Source: an uncultured Bacteroidales bacterium (GTDB taxonomy: Bacteria; Bacteroidota; Bacteroidia; Bacteroidales; UBA932). From it: a stretch of 64,000 nt of DNA. Positions 1-7,536 of this stretch are shown piece after piece. The notes under the pieces were generated by a model, which was not told the DNA's origin, searched no databases, and was given only the letters and a program-made list of their open reading frames with translations. The stretch is from the NCBI GenBank assembly GCA_944323245.1, contig CALURT010000001.1, forward strand, positions 1-64,000, written 5' to 3'. A program made the position numbers and the translations under genes. Each line of letters begins with the position of its first letter. The first letter of the stretch is position 1.

Positions 1-71
1 CGGGATTTCTTGCCGACCTTGTGGTCCGAGCAATACTGCTCGATCTCTATGATTTCTTCCCGTGTCATCAT
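1..71 (-). CDS. IS66-type accessory protein (TnpA-like), 3' part beyond the window
   Basis: The reverse strand reads M-M-T-R-E-E-I-I-E-I-E-Q-Y-C-S-D-H-K-V-G and runs off the left edge. This N-terminus resembles the small accessory protein (TnpA/OrfA) of Bacteroidota IS66-family elements, which precedes TnpB and the main transposase. Only about 23 residues are visible. The ATG overlaps the stop of an upstream open frame (ATGA), which fits a transposon with translationally coupled genes. Family assignment rests on recall of the N-terminal motif and no catalytic part can be seen, so it is tentative. Confidence 0.5.
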   Translation of the reverse strand, partial: MMTREEIIEIEQYCSDHKVGKKS

Positions 72-192
72 ATCCTTCCGGAAACTTCAATAAAGGCTAA
101 AAACAGGGCAAGAATTGCCAAAGACCACCACACCCTTGTCATCGCTGCAACCCTTTCGTAGAAAGCCCTAAGAACCGCCAATAAAAGCAAGA

Positions 193-223
193 CAGGCTCG
201 CCAAGATGAAGATGGTGAGCCTG
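193..223 (-). terminator. Hairpin, possible terminator of the 316-2326 operon
   Basis: Arms CAGGCTCGCC (193-202) and GGTGAGCCTG (214-223) form a 10-bp stem with one G:T-type mismatch and an 11-nt loop. Read on the minus strand it lies about 90 nt after the membrane-protein stop and is followed by a T-rich run. The rest of 72-315 shows no convincing gene. It has a minus-strand open frame ending in a hydrophobic stretch that touches the IS66-type start, which may be the edge of that element. Confidence 0.4.
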
Positions 224-315
224 CTTCTGTTATGTGAGAGTCTGTAAATTTTATCTGTAATTCAATGATAGTACCGACAGACTTAAGGTATAAATGAAAG
301 ATGTTTTATAAGAGT

Positions 316-831
316 TTATTTTGCATTACTAGCATTTATAGCAATTATCGCTTCGTTGAATAGATGTAAATACTGTTGCTGTATGTTTATTAATTGCGAT
401 TTTTCGTTTTGAGATAGATTTAATGTTGAACTATTTGCTAAAGAAGCAGACATCGCCTCGCTTTCCGTTATACAAGCTAACAAATCGTAGTGATATTCCT
501 GAAATAGTAGGTGATTAACTTCGTATTTTGCTTTGGCACATGTCATTAAGTCAGTTGTTCTTATGTTTAATAATTTAAACCAAGACATGACTGCTTTAGC
601 TTCTACTGCACCTTTCAATAAATCATTTACAAACGAACGATACTGATCTCTAATATCTTTTATCTCAGAAATAAAATAGTCCTTAAGAACTCGATCATCA
701 GTCAATTTGTTCTGGATTACTTTAACTACCCATACGGCAACTAAAGCCCCTACAACAATCCCAATCAATGTTAGAGAATGCCCTATCCATTGATTTAATG
801 TTAAGCAACAGGGTGTTCCCATATATCGCAT
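316..831 (-). CDS. Small membrane-anchored protein, third gene of the STAS/ATPase operon
   Basis: A 171-residue protein of no family I recognise. One strong transmembrane helix lies at about residues 14-36 (WIGHSLTLIGIVVGALVAVW), with only a short N-terminal segment before it. The remainder is soluble, charged and largely helical, so one anchor plus a long C-terminal domain, probably cytoplasmic, is the likely topology. The start (ATG at 829-831) overlaps the 3' end of the DUF4325-like gene by 31 nt, implying translational coupling and a shared job with the two upstream genes. Base composition is AT-rich like the rest of this operon and unlike the uxa genes nearby, suggesting transfer. A role as membrane tether or effector for the STAS/ATPase pair is inference. 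Confidence 0.75.
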   Translation of the reverse strand: MRYMGTPCCLTLNQWIGHSLTLIGIVVGALVAVWVVKVIQNKLTDDRVLKDYFISEIKDIRDQYRSFVNDLLKGAVEAKAVMSWFKLLNIRTTDLMTCAKAKYEVNHLLFQEYHYDLLACITESEAMSASLANSSTLNLSQNEKSQLINIQQQYLHLFNEAIIAINASNAK

Positions 832-1223
832 TTAATTTCTCCTTCCACCAATCTATACCACGCATCGTGTTCTTTAGTGACAGTTGGTCTTTCTCCTTGT
901 TTTCTCCTTGTTTCCCAATTATTGCAAAAAGTCCTTATTCTTTCGATCCAAAATGGCTCCTCATTGGATACGATCTTAAGCAAAGGCTCTACGATCTCCC
1001 ATGAAAAATCAAAAACAAGGTTACCAAAAGATTCGTCCAAAAAAGATGGAGCATAACCTTCGGTATAATCAAGATTGATAATTAGAAGTTCCTTTTTATC
1101 ATAGCATTCTTTGAATGCCTTGTTCAAAACCGTGTGATAAAATTCTTCCCCAGAACGCTCACTTAGAGAACAGTACCTCAACATAGGAGTGTCTGAAAAG
1201 TCCTTATAAATACTTAGTTCCAT
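801..1223 (-). CDS. STAS-like DUF4325-type protein
   Basis: A 140-residue soluble protein. Residues about 48-70 hold the pattern typical of the STAS-like DUF4325 family: a hydrophobic strand, then L-D-Y-T-E-G-Y, then S-F-L-D-E-S-F-G-N-L-V. STAS folds in RsbV-type proteins bind GHKL ATPases (general knowledge of partner switching), and the gene just upstream encodes a GHKL ATPase. The start overlaps that gene by 10 nt and its own 3' end overlaps the membrane-protein start, so the three are one translational unit. The C-terminal tail (residues 105-140) is charged and not obviously part of the domain. Biological role is unknown; family call is from the motif only. Confidence 0.7.
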   Translation of the reverse strand: MELSIYKDFSDTPMLRYCSLSERSGEEFYHTVLNKAFKECYDKKELLIINLDYTEGYAPSFLDESFGNLVFDFSWEIVEPLLKIVSNEEPFWIERIRTFCNNWETRRKQGERPTVTKEHDAWYRLVEGEIKCDIWEHPVA

Positions 1224-2326
1224 GAATTATTATTAATATTTTCAATACATTCTTTATCAAGTTCCCATTGGTAGAAAGTACCTTCAAAATCTACGCCTCT
1301 GGAAGAAAAATCAACAGAGTTAGTAGGGTTGGAAAAATCTAAGAGTACATTGTTGGTCAACACTTTCAACTCCTTTACGCACTTGTCATCATGAAACCAT
1401 TTGACTAATCTTAAGCCTTGATTCCTATTGACATCTTTAGATTTTGATCCATATTTTTGCTCGAAGGCACCGTATAAAATTTCTACATCTGTTTTGGACA
1501 TACTTTCAAATAATAGACGAAATTTACCGATGAGCGTGTGTAAAATGCCCTTACCTACATCCGTTACCGTAATTGTTACTCTATCATCATCGTATATAAT
1601 ACCAAGCATCCATTGTTTATCTGTAGCTTCGCTCCATTCTATGGTATTGCCACAAATCTCCATAAGAAGTGATTTTAGCATGGAACATTTGGTTGGCTTA
1701 TCCATGAGATCTGAAGCAACACTATTCATTGTGCTGCTTAAAATCTTACCGTCAGCCTCGGTCATTTTGCCGGATCCTTTTTCAAAGAAGTGAATATCAG
1801 ATTTAGAATGACGTGGGAACGGCCTGTTGAATTTATCATACATTTTGTGAAGGAAACCTGAACGTATAATCATTCTCTTACATTCTGGATCTTTAGGAAA
1901 ATCACCACTGATTCCAATATGTCTTTTGCTCATTTCTTCAACAATAGAACGAAACACGCTAATGGCAGCATAATCTATATGCTCAACATTGGCCAATGTA
2001 ATAGCGACTCTTTTTTGATTACCCTTGTGCTTAATAACCCCTCGGCTTCTAAGCTTTTTGAAAAATTTTAGGCATTGTGATGTATTATTCAATAATCTAA
2101 AATCTTCGGGAACAGCAATTGGCTTATGGGATGATATATAATGATGGTGAGTGTCTGTTAACTCCTTAATCTTCTGTGGACGGATTGTAGGAGATATTTG
2201 AGATTTTCTGTTTTTTATACGGGTAGCTGTACTGTGGCTTTTTTTTGCACTCAACTTCTTCAGACTCTTTGAAGAGCGTCTGCTGTTAAACCTTTTAAAC
2301 TCTGAAGTTATTTGCCACCGTTTCAT
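1214..2326 (-). CDS. STAS-like plus GHKL (HATPase_c) ATP-binding protein
   Basis: A 370-residue protein with three regions. Residues 1-60 are very basic (Lys/Arg/Ser-rich). Residues about 75-165 look STAS-like, with strand pattern R-V-A-I-T-L then V-E-H-I-D and a later S-G-F. Residues about 195-355 carry the Bergerat-fold signature: N-box around E223 and N227 (MEICGN), G1 box D256-x-G258-x-G260-I, a weak G2 around 303-305 (NQGL), and G3 near 349-350 (GT). No histidine-phosphotransfer or receiver domain is visible, so it resembles anti-sigma-type ATPases more than a sensor kinase. It is the first gene of the operon, with a -7-like box at 2356-2363. The IS4 element begins about 55 bp upstream. 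Function is unknown. Confidence 0.75.
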   Translation of the reverse strand: MKRWQITSEFKRFNSRRSSKSLKKLSAKKSHSTATRIKNRKSQISPTIRPQKIKELTDTHHHYISSHKPIAVPEDFRLLNNTSQCLKFFKKLRSRGVIKHKGNQKRVAITLANVEHIDYAAISVFRSIVEEMSKRHIGISGDFPKDPECKRMIIRSGFLHKMYDKFNRPFPRHSKSDIHFFEKGSGKMTEADGKILSSTMNSVASDLMDKPTKCSMLKSLLMEICGNTIEWSEATDKQWMLGIIYDDDRVTITVTDVGKGILHTLIGKFRLLFESMSKTDVEILYGAFEQKYGSKSKDVNRNQGLRLVKWFHDDKCVKELKVLTNNVLLDFSNPTNSVDFSSRGVDFEGTFYQWELDKECIENINNNSWN

Positions 2327-2355
2327 TATACGACTATATATACCTTATATTTCGG

Positions 2356-2363
2356 CAAAGTTA
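2356..2363 (-). promoter_or_regulatory. -7 box for the STAS/GHKL operon
   Basis: On the minus strand this reads TAACTTTG, matching the Bacteroides -7 consensus TAnnTTTG, 30 nt before the ATPase start codon. The place where a -33 element would sit (about 2383-2387) coincides with the left end of the IS4 element, and no TTG is seen there. Confidence 0.5.
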
Positions 2364-2381
2364 TCAATTTATATTGAAACA

Positions 2382-3714
2382 CATTAGTGTCCGGTAAAAA
2401 ATCATAAAAGTTCTTTGAAAATATTGAGAGTTAGATAGTTACAGAGGTTATTCGAGTCAACCGATTTGAATTTATCTTTGCCAGACTAATGTAGAATGGC
2501 ACATGCATAAAGGGAAATACGTATTCTCTCAACTTTTAGACTTCCTCGATCGCAATGATTTCAACTATCTCGCAAGGAAATATGGCGGTGACAAATATGT
2601 CAAGCAGTTTACCTGCTACAACCAGCTTTGTGTGCTGATGTTCGGCCAGCTTTCCAATCGCGAAAGTCTCCGTGATGTTATCCTGGCAACACAGGCTCAC
2701 GCATCGAAGGCGTATCACCTTGGATTTGGTAAGCATGCTGCCAAGAGTACTCTTGCAGATGCCAACACCAAGCGCGATTACCGCATCTTCGAGGAGTTTG
2801 CCTACAAGGTCATAGCAGAAGCTCAGCGGTGTAGGATAGTCGATATCTTCAAGCTTAACGGAAATATCTATGCCTTTGATTCTACGACAGTTGATTTGTG
2901 CCTAAGCACCTTTGAGTGGGCTTTGTTCAGAAAGAAGAAAGGAGGCATCAAGATGCATACATTGTATAATCTGGAAACACAGATTCCCACATTCTTTCAC
3001 ATAACACCAGCAAAGGTTCATGATACAAAAGCGATGGATGTCATTCCGTATGAAGAGAACTCATTCTACATCTTCGACAGAGGTTACAGCGACTTCAAAC
3101 GTCTTCATAACATTGAAAGCATTGGAGCCTACTTTGTCATCCGAGGAAAGACCAACAATGACTTCAAACCGATGAAGTGGAAGCGTCGTTTCCCTACTGA
3201 ATCAGGTATCCTGTCTGACGCTATCGGCTATATGGCCGGTCAACTGACGATGAAGAGGTATCCTGACAAGATCCGAAAAGTCGTCTACTTGGATCAAGAG
3301 AACAAGAAGATGTTTATATTCTTTACCAATGCCCTGACTATCAATCCAATAATGATTGCAGAACTCTATCGCAACAGGTGGCAGATCGAGCTGTTCTTCA
3401 AGTGGATCAAGCAACATCTGAAGATAAAAAAGTTCTGGGGTACGTCAGAAAACGCAGTCCGTATTCAGATCTACTCCGCAATTATAGCCTACTGTATGAT
3501 GTCCATTGTGCAGAAAAAGATGAATATCGAACGCTCTATCTATGAGATGCTACAGATCGTAAGTGTCTCACTTACAGACACAACTCCACTTAAAGACCTC
3601 TTTGCAAAACCTAACTACAATATTGTCAATGAACTTGATGGTTCTACCGAACCTACTTTATTTTAATTGTTAAACTTTATAATAATCGTCCGGAACTTTT
3701 ACCGGACAGCAATG
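2382..3714 (+). mobile_element. IS4-family insertion sequence, apparently complete
   Basis: The ends are 18-bp imperfect inverted repeats: CATTAGTGTCCGGTAAAA at 2382-2399 and, read inward from the right, CATTGCTGTCCGGTAAAA (3714-3697), matching at 16 of 18 positions. The element holds a single full-length transposase gene. A Bacteroides-type -7 box TATCTTTG lies at 2473-2480, before the transposase start. I could not find a clear target-site duplication next to either end, so insertion may be old or followed by local rearrangement. To the right it abuts a broken transposase, to the left the promoter of the STAS/GHKL operon. Confidence 0.8.
2503..3666 (+). CDS. IS4-family transposase (DDE, DUF4372 N-terminus)
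   Basis: 387 residues, normal for the Bacteroidota IS4 group with an N-terminal DUF4372 helical domain followed by an RNase-H-like DDE core. Visible catalytic features are D126 (A-F-D-S-T-T), D192 (I-F-D-R-G-Y) and the IS4 YREK signature Y289-x2-R292-x3-E296-x6-K303 (in YRNRWQIELFFKWIK). All are in place, so the enzyme looks active. It catalyses cut-and-paste transposition of the flanking element. The start ATG at 2503 is 22 nt after a TATCTTTG -7 box, which supports this start. Confidence 0.9.
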   Translation: MHKGKYVFSQLLDFLDRNDFNYLARKYGGDKYVKQFTCYNQLCVLMFGQLSNRESLRDVILATQAHASKAYHLGFGKHAAKSTLADANTKRDYRIFEEFAYKVIAEAQRCRIVDIFKLNGNIYAFDSTTVDLCLSTFEWALFRKKKGGIKMHTLYNLETQIPTFFHITPAKVHDTKAMDVIPYEENSFYIFDRGYSDFKRLHNIESIGAYFVIRGKTNNDFKPMKWKRRFPTESGILSDAIGYMAGQLTMKRYPDKIRKVVYLDQENKKMFIFFTNALTINPIMIAELYRNRWQIELFFKWIKQHLKIKKFWGTSENAVRIQIYSAIIAYCMMSIVQKKMNIERSIYEMLQIVSVSLTDTTPLKDLFAKPNYNIVNELDGSTEPTLF

Positions 3715-3721
3715 ATTTTTT

Positions 3722-4109
3722 ATGGTAAAATTGCGAAAAGAAAAGTGTCCGGAATGCGGGTCAGAATATGTTCGTATGGTTCAAGTGGTGGATTGTAGGG
3801 AAGCAGACAATAGAGCGGGGGCATCATATAAAATCCACTCTTTTCTACCGACTGACGGACAAGGAGCGGGAATGGGAGATAATCCAGGTTCTGAAGACGC
3901 TCAAGGCTCTGGGCGTAAAGATAGAGAGTGTCACATCAGATGGCGCCCGGGATATCATAAAGGCAGTCAGGTATGTATGCCCATAAGCCACCAGACAGTG
4001 CTGCCTAGTGCATATCGAGAGGGAATGTCTGTCATGGATAACGCAGTTCCCAAAGACTTCGGCCGGAATCGCCCTCCGCAGGCTTGTGCTCCGGATAAGC
4101 GGCATTGCC
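3722..4109 (+). pseudogene. Broken IS256/IS1249-like (variant zinc-binding) transposase
   Basis: Fragments of one transposase appear in successive frames. Frame of 3722 begins M-V-K-L-R-K-E-K-C-P-E-C-G-S-E-Y-V-R-M, the usual zinc-ribbon start. From about 3768 another frame gives F-V-W-F-K-W-W-I-V-G-K-Q-T, then skips to a segment with L-F-Y-R-L-T-D-K-E and E-S-V-T-S-D-G-A. From about 4005 a third frame gives H-I-E-R-E-C-L-S-W. Intact relatives keep a longer zinc ribbon and a stretch with the first catalytic Asp (L-I-D-G-T) between these parts, so at least one internal deletion and two frame changes have occurred. It then runs in frame into an unrelated ORF6N tail at about 4110. Non-functional. 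Confidence 0.7.
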
Positions 4110-4370
4110 ATAATGAGAGCGTTCGTCACGATGCGGAACTACATAATGACTACACATCAGGTCACGGCGGAACTCGCTGAAATCCGGGCAAGACTTGAAA
4201 TGCTCGAACGGAACGATGAGGATAATATGGCGGCGGTAAACGACCTGTCCGAGGATATGAGAAAGGAAATAGACAACATATATCAGGCAATCGCCGAACT
4301 TTCCGTCCGTCCGGTTGCTTCAGAAAAGCCAAGAAAGAAAATCGGATTCAAGACAAACAGCGACGAATGA
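4110..4370 (+). pseudogene. C-terminal remnant of an ORF6N-domain protein
   Basis: From about I-M-R-A-F-V-T-M-R-N-Y-I onward, the frame matches the conserved C-terminal half of Bacteroidota ORF6N (KilA-N-associated, phage/mobile-element type) proteins. It has the coiled segment A-E-I-R-A-R-L-E-M-L-E-R-N-D-E-D-N, the D-L-S-E-D-M-R-K-E-I-D-N-I-Y helix, and the basic ending K-I-G-F-K. The N-terminal DNA-binding ORF6N domain is absent; upstream sequence in the same frame is transposase-derived. An internal ATG at 4146 could still yield a 74-residue helical peptide, but no evidence for expression is visible. Family call is from recalled sequence pattern. Confidence 0.65.
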
Positions 4371-4402
4371 CATAGCAGAAAACAACGCCACACGAGGCGG
4401 GG

Positions 4403-5896
4403 TCACAATGTGACCCCGGTCTTGAAAATCGCCACCTCACTGAACCCGGACTTTTCATTGGCCACAAGCGCCCCGGAAGCTACGGAAAGCACGAAATCTA
4501 TGAATTCATCGTCAGTCTGCGCCATTGACTTGCCGTCAGCCACCACACCGGCATTGAAATCTATCCATCCCGGCTTGTTCGCCGCAAGACGGCTGTTCGT
4601 GGAAATTTTCGCAGTAGGCACGAAGGTGCCGAAAGGCGTTCCCCTTCCCGTTGTAAACAGGACCATCTGACATCCGGCCGCCGCCAGTGCAGAGGACGCC
4701 ACCAAATCATTGCCAGGGGCACTCAAGAGATTCAACCCCTTGGTTTTCAGCCGTTCTCCGTATTTCAGGACATCCGTCACGGCAGATTTTCCGGATTTTT
4801 GGGTACAGCCCAATGATTTTTCCTCCAAAGTGGAAATTCCCCCGGCCTTGTTGCCCGGCGAAGGATTTTCATATATAGGCTGGCCGTTTCTGATGAAATA
4901 TTCCTTGAAATCATTTATAAGGTGCACTGTCTTGTCGAAAATCCGCTCATCCTTGCACCGTGCCATAAGAAGGGTCTCGGCCCCGAACATTTCGGGAACT
5001 TCGGTCAATACCGTAGTGCCACCCTGCGACACTATCCAGTCGGAAAACCTTCCGAGCAAAGGATTGGCCGTAATACCTGAAAATCCGTCGGACCCTCCGC
5101 ACTTCAGACCGACTTTCAATTCGCTGACAGGAATATCGGTCCTGTGGTCGGAAGCCGCATTCCCCGCTATCTGCCTGAGCAGCTGCAGACCGTAATCGAC
5201 TTCATTTCCGTTCACCTTCTGGCATTCCATGAATCTGACACGGGATTCATCCACATCCCCGACCAATTCCCTGAACGCATCAAGCTGGTTGTTTTCACAG
5301 CCAAGCGCCACAACTAGGACTCCCGCAGCATTCGGATGATGCACCATATCCGCAAGAATATGCCTTGTATTCTGATGGTCGTCACCGAGTTGGGAACATC
5401 CGTAATTGTGCGGAAATGCCATTACCCTTTCTATCGTCGGATATTTGGACAATTCCTCATTGAACCTGTCCCTGAGCTTCTGAACCACTCCGTTGACACA
5501 TCCTACCGTAGGAATTATCCAGATTTCATTCCTGATGCCGGCCTGTCCGTCGCTCCGCCGGTAACCTTTGAAAGTGGCAGTCACATTGGAATGCACGACA
5601 GGAGGAAGCGACGGGGAGTATTTATAATCCTGCAATCCTTCAAGATTGGTTTTCAATACGTTATGATCGACGAGACCGCCCTTGGGAATATCAGCAAGCA
5701 AATGCCCTATAGGAAAGCCGTACTTGATCACGTTTTCTCCTGCCGACATGTCCTTCAAGGCGATTTTGTGCCCTGCAGGAATATCGGACAACGCTTTCAG
5801 CACAGTTCCGTCCACGGTACATTCCTCACCTGCAGCGGCATCGCTTATGGCGACAGCCACATTGTCGGAAGGGTTTATCCTTAAAAACTTGGCCAT
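4403..5896 (-). CDS. uxaA: Altronate dehydratase
   Basis: 497 residues, full length for UxaA. It dehydrates D-altronate to 2-keto-3-deoxygluconate in the galacturonate branch of hexuronate catabolism, in the cytoplasm, with a divalent metal. The N-terminal ~90 residues form the SAF-like domain (V-D-G-T, K-Y-G-F-P-I-G), followed by the large UxaA core beginning F-K-G-Y-R-R-S-D-G and containing G-I-R-N, N-Y-G-C-S-Q, G-L-K-C-G-G-S-D and the late G-R-G-T-P-F-G motif. It lies 12 nt downstream of uxaB on the same strand, so the two form an operon. The next step enzymes (2-keto-3-deoxygluconate kinase and aldolase) are not in the window. Confidence 0.93.
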   Translation of the reverse strand: MAKFLRINPSDNVAVAISDAAAGEECTVDGTVLKALSDIPAGHKIALKDMSAGENVIKYGFPIGHLLADIPKGGLVDHNVLKTNLEGLQDYKYSPSLPPVVHSNVTATFKGYRRSDGQAGIRNEIWIIPTVGCVNGVVQKLRDRFNEELSKYPTIERVMAFPHNYGCSQLGDDHQNTRHILADMVHHPNAAGVLVVALGCENNQLDAFRELVGDVDESRVRFMECQKVNGNEVDYGLQLLRQIAGNAASDHRTDIPVSELKVGLKCGGSDGFSGITANPLLGRFSDWIVSQGGTTVLTEVPEMFGAETLLMARCKDERIFDKTVHLINDFKEYFIRNGQPIYENPSPGNKAGGISTLEEKSLGCTQKSGKSAVTDVLKYGERLKTKGLNLLSAPGNDLVASSALAAAGCQMVLFTTGRGTPFGTFVPTAKISTNSRLAANKPGWIDFNAGVVADGKSMAQTDDEFIDFVLSVASGALVANEKSGFSEVAIFKTGVTL

Positions 5897-5908
5897 AGGT
5901 CCGGATTT

Positions 5909-7348
5909 TTATTTCAGAATACTTTCCACCGCACTGCGCATCCCTTTTTCCTGAATCAGAGACAGATCCTCGGTAAGAAGAGCCGTCAGGCCCGGGATTT
6001 CATTAAGGTTTTCGCCCCAGATGTCTTCTGCAGCAAGCACGCCTTCAGCCACCTTTCCCACATCTCCGGAACTCCAGAGCTCCTTCAGCAGGGCGATAGT
6101 CTGTGCGTCGTCGTTAGGGACGATTTCGACATCTCCCCTCTTTCCTCCTTTATAATATGTAATAATGGCGGCAAGACCGAATACAAGTCCGGCCGGCAGA
6201 GTGCCTTTCCGCTGCAAATACGTCTTGAGCCCCGGAAGATCACGCGTCCTGTACTTTGGGAACGAATTGAGCATGATGCTCGTGACGAAATGCTTCACAT
6301 ACGGGTTCACGAATCTCTCCAAAACGTCATGGGCGAACTGTTCGAGTTCCGGCTTCGGCAGATCGAGGGTTTCAAGCAGTTCGTCGAACATTACCCTGTG
6401 AACGAATTTCCCTACCACGGGGTCTTCCACGCACTCCTTGACCGTATCCAGGCCCGAAAGGTATCCCACAGGAGAAAGGACCGTATGAGGTCCGTTGAGC
6501 AGCGTAACCTTCCTTGCATGATAAGGAGCTTCGCTCGGAACGAAAAGCACGTTCAGACCGGCCTTGTCTGCCGGAAATTCCTTAGCAATCTTCTCCGGAG
6601 CCTCAATCACCCAAAGATGGAAGATTTCCGCCTTGTCCACCAATTTGTCTTCATATCCGATTTTTCCGAGAATTTCATCGATATTGTCTTTCGGATAACC
6701 GGGAACTATCCTGTCCACCAACGTGCAGTATATTCCGCAGGCAGTCTCGAACCATTCCTTGAAATCGTCGCCGAGATTCCACAGATCAATATACTGCAGG
6801 ACGCATTTTCTGAGTTCCTTGCCGTTCAGGAATATCAGTTCGCACGGGAAAATTATGAAACCCTTGCTCCTGTCCCCCTTGAAATATTCGAATCTGTGGT
6901 AAAGCAGCTGTGTGAGTTTGCCCGGATATGAGGATGCAGGCCTGTCATCGAACTTGCAGTCCGGGTCGAAAGCGATTCCGGCTTCGGTAGTGTTGGATAT
7001 GACGAATCTTATATTCGGGTCCTCGGCAAGTTCAAGATACTCCTCAAATTCCCTGTACGGATTTATTCCTCTGTTTATGACATCTATAAGGTCTATCGAA
7101 TCCACCGGCTTCCCGTGGTCGATTCCCTGAAGATTGAGGTGATACAGGCCGTCCTGGCTGTTGAGCATGTCCACCATTCCCCTGTCGATAGGCTGTACCA
7201 CGACCACACCTCCGTTGAATCCTGCGGATTTGTTCATTTTCCAGATAATCCAGTCTACAAATGCCCTTAAAAAGTTTCCTTCGCCGAACTGGATGACCTT
7301 GTCGGGATATTGAGCCGCCTGTGCGGTCTTTCTGTCGAGCTTTTTCAT
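5909..7348 (-). CDS. uxaB: Tagaturonate reductase
   Basis: 479 residues from the chosen ATG (7346-7348, MKKLDRKTAQ). It reduces D-tagaturonate to D-altronate with NADH. It belongs to the polyol-specific long-chain dehydrogenase (mannitol dehydrogenase) family: nucleotide-binding start Q-F-G-E-G-N-F-L-R-A-F, the conserved I-S-N-T-T-E-A-G-I, and the late K-V-T-L-L-N-G-P-H segment with catalytic-region lysine and histidine. The frame stays open 36 codons further upstream, but that part is Lys/Arg/Tyr-rich, lies in AT-rich intergenic DNA and is unlike the family. UxaA follows directly, and uxaC is divergent across a 188-bp gap, so all three hexuronate steps here probably share regulatory DNA. Confidence 0.92.
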   Translation of the reverse strand: MKKLDRKTAQAAQYPDKVIQFGEGNFLRAFVDWIIWKMNKSAGFNGGVVVVQPIDRGMVDMLNSQDGLYHLNLQGIDHGKPVDSIDLIDVINRGINPYREFEEYLELAEDPNIRFVISNTTEAGIAFDPDCKFDDRPASSYPGKLTQLLYHRFEYFKGDRSKGFIIFPCELIFLNGKELRKCVLQYIDLWNLGDDFKEWFETACGIYCTLVDRIVPGYPKDNIDEILGKIGYEDKLVDKAEIFHLWVIEAPEKIAKEFPADKAGLNVLFVPSEAPYHARKVTLLNGPHTVLSPVGYLSGLDTVKECVEDPVVGKFVHRVMFDELLETLDLPKPELEQFAHDVLERFVNPYVKHFVTSIMLNSFPKYRTRDLPGLKTYLQRKGTLPAGLVFGLAAIITYYKGGKRGDVEIVPNDDAQTIALLKELWSSGDVGKVAEGVLAAEDIWGENLNEIPGLTALLTEDLSLIQEKGMRSAVESILK

Positions 7349-7536
7349 GATGCAAAATTTATATGGTAAACAACTTGAATTTGATTTTTCATGCAAATGT
7401 GTAAAATATTTCCGTGTCCGGTAACGTTTTTTTGTATATTTACGTCCGTTTGACAAATTTTTGGATATTTTTAACGATTTTTAACAGCAGCCACAGCGCT
7501 CTATTCCCATTTTTGTAACAATAAAAGAAAACCATT

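Noticed and set aside
7414..7424. GTGTCCGGTAA, matching the IS4 left end over 11 bp
   Set aside because: Too short, with no partner end, no transposase remnant and no further similarity inward; probably chance.
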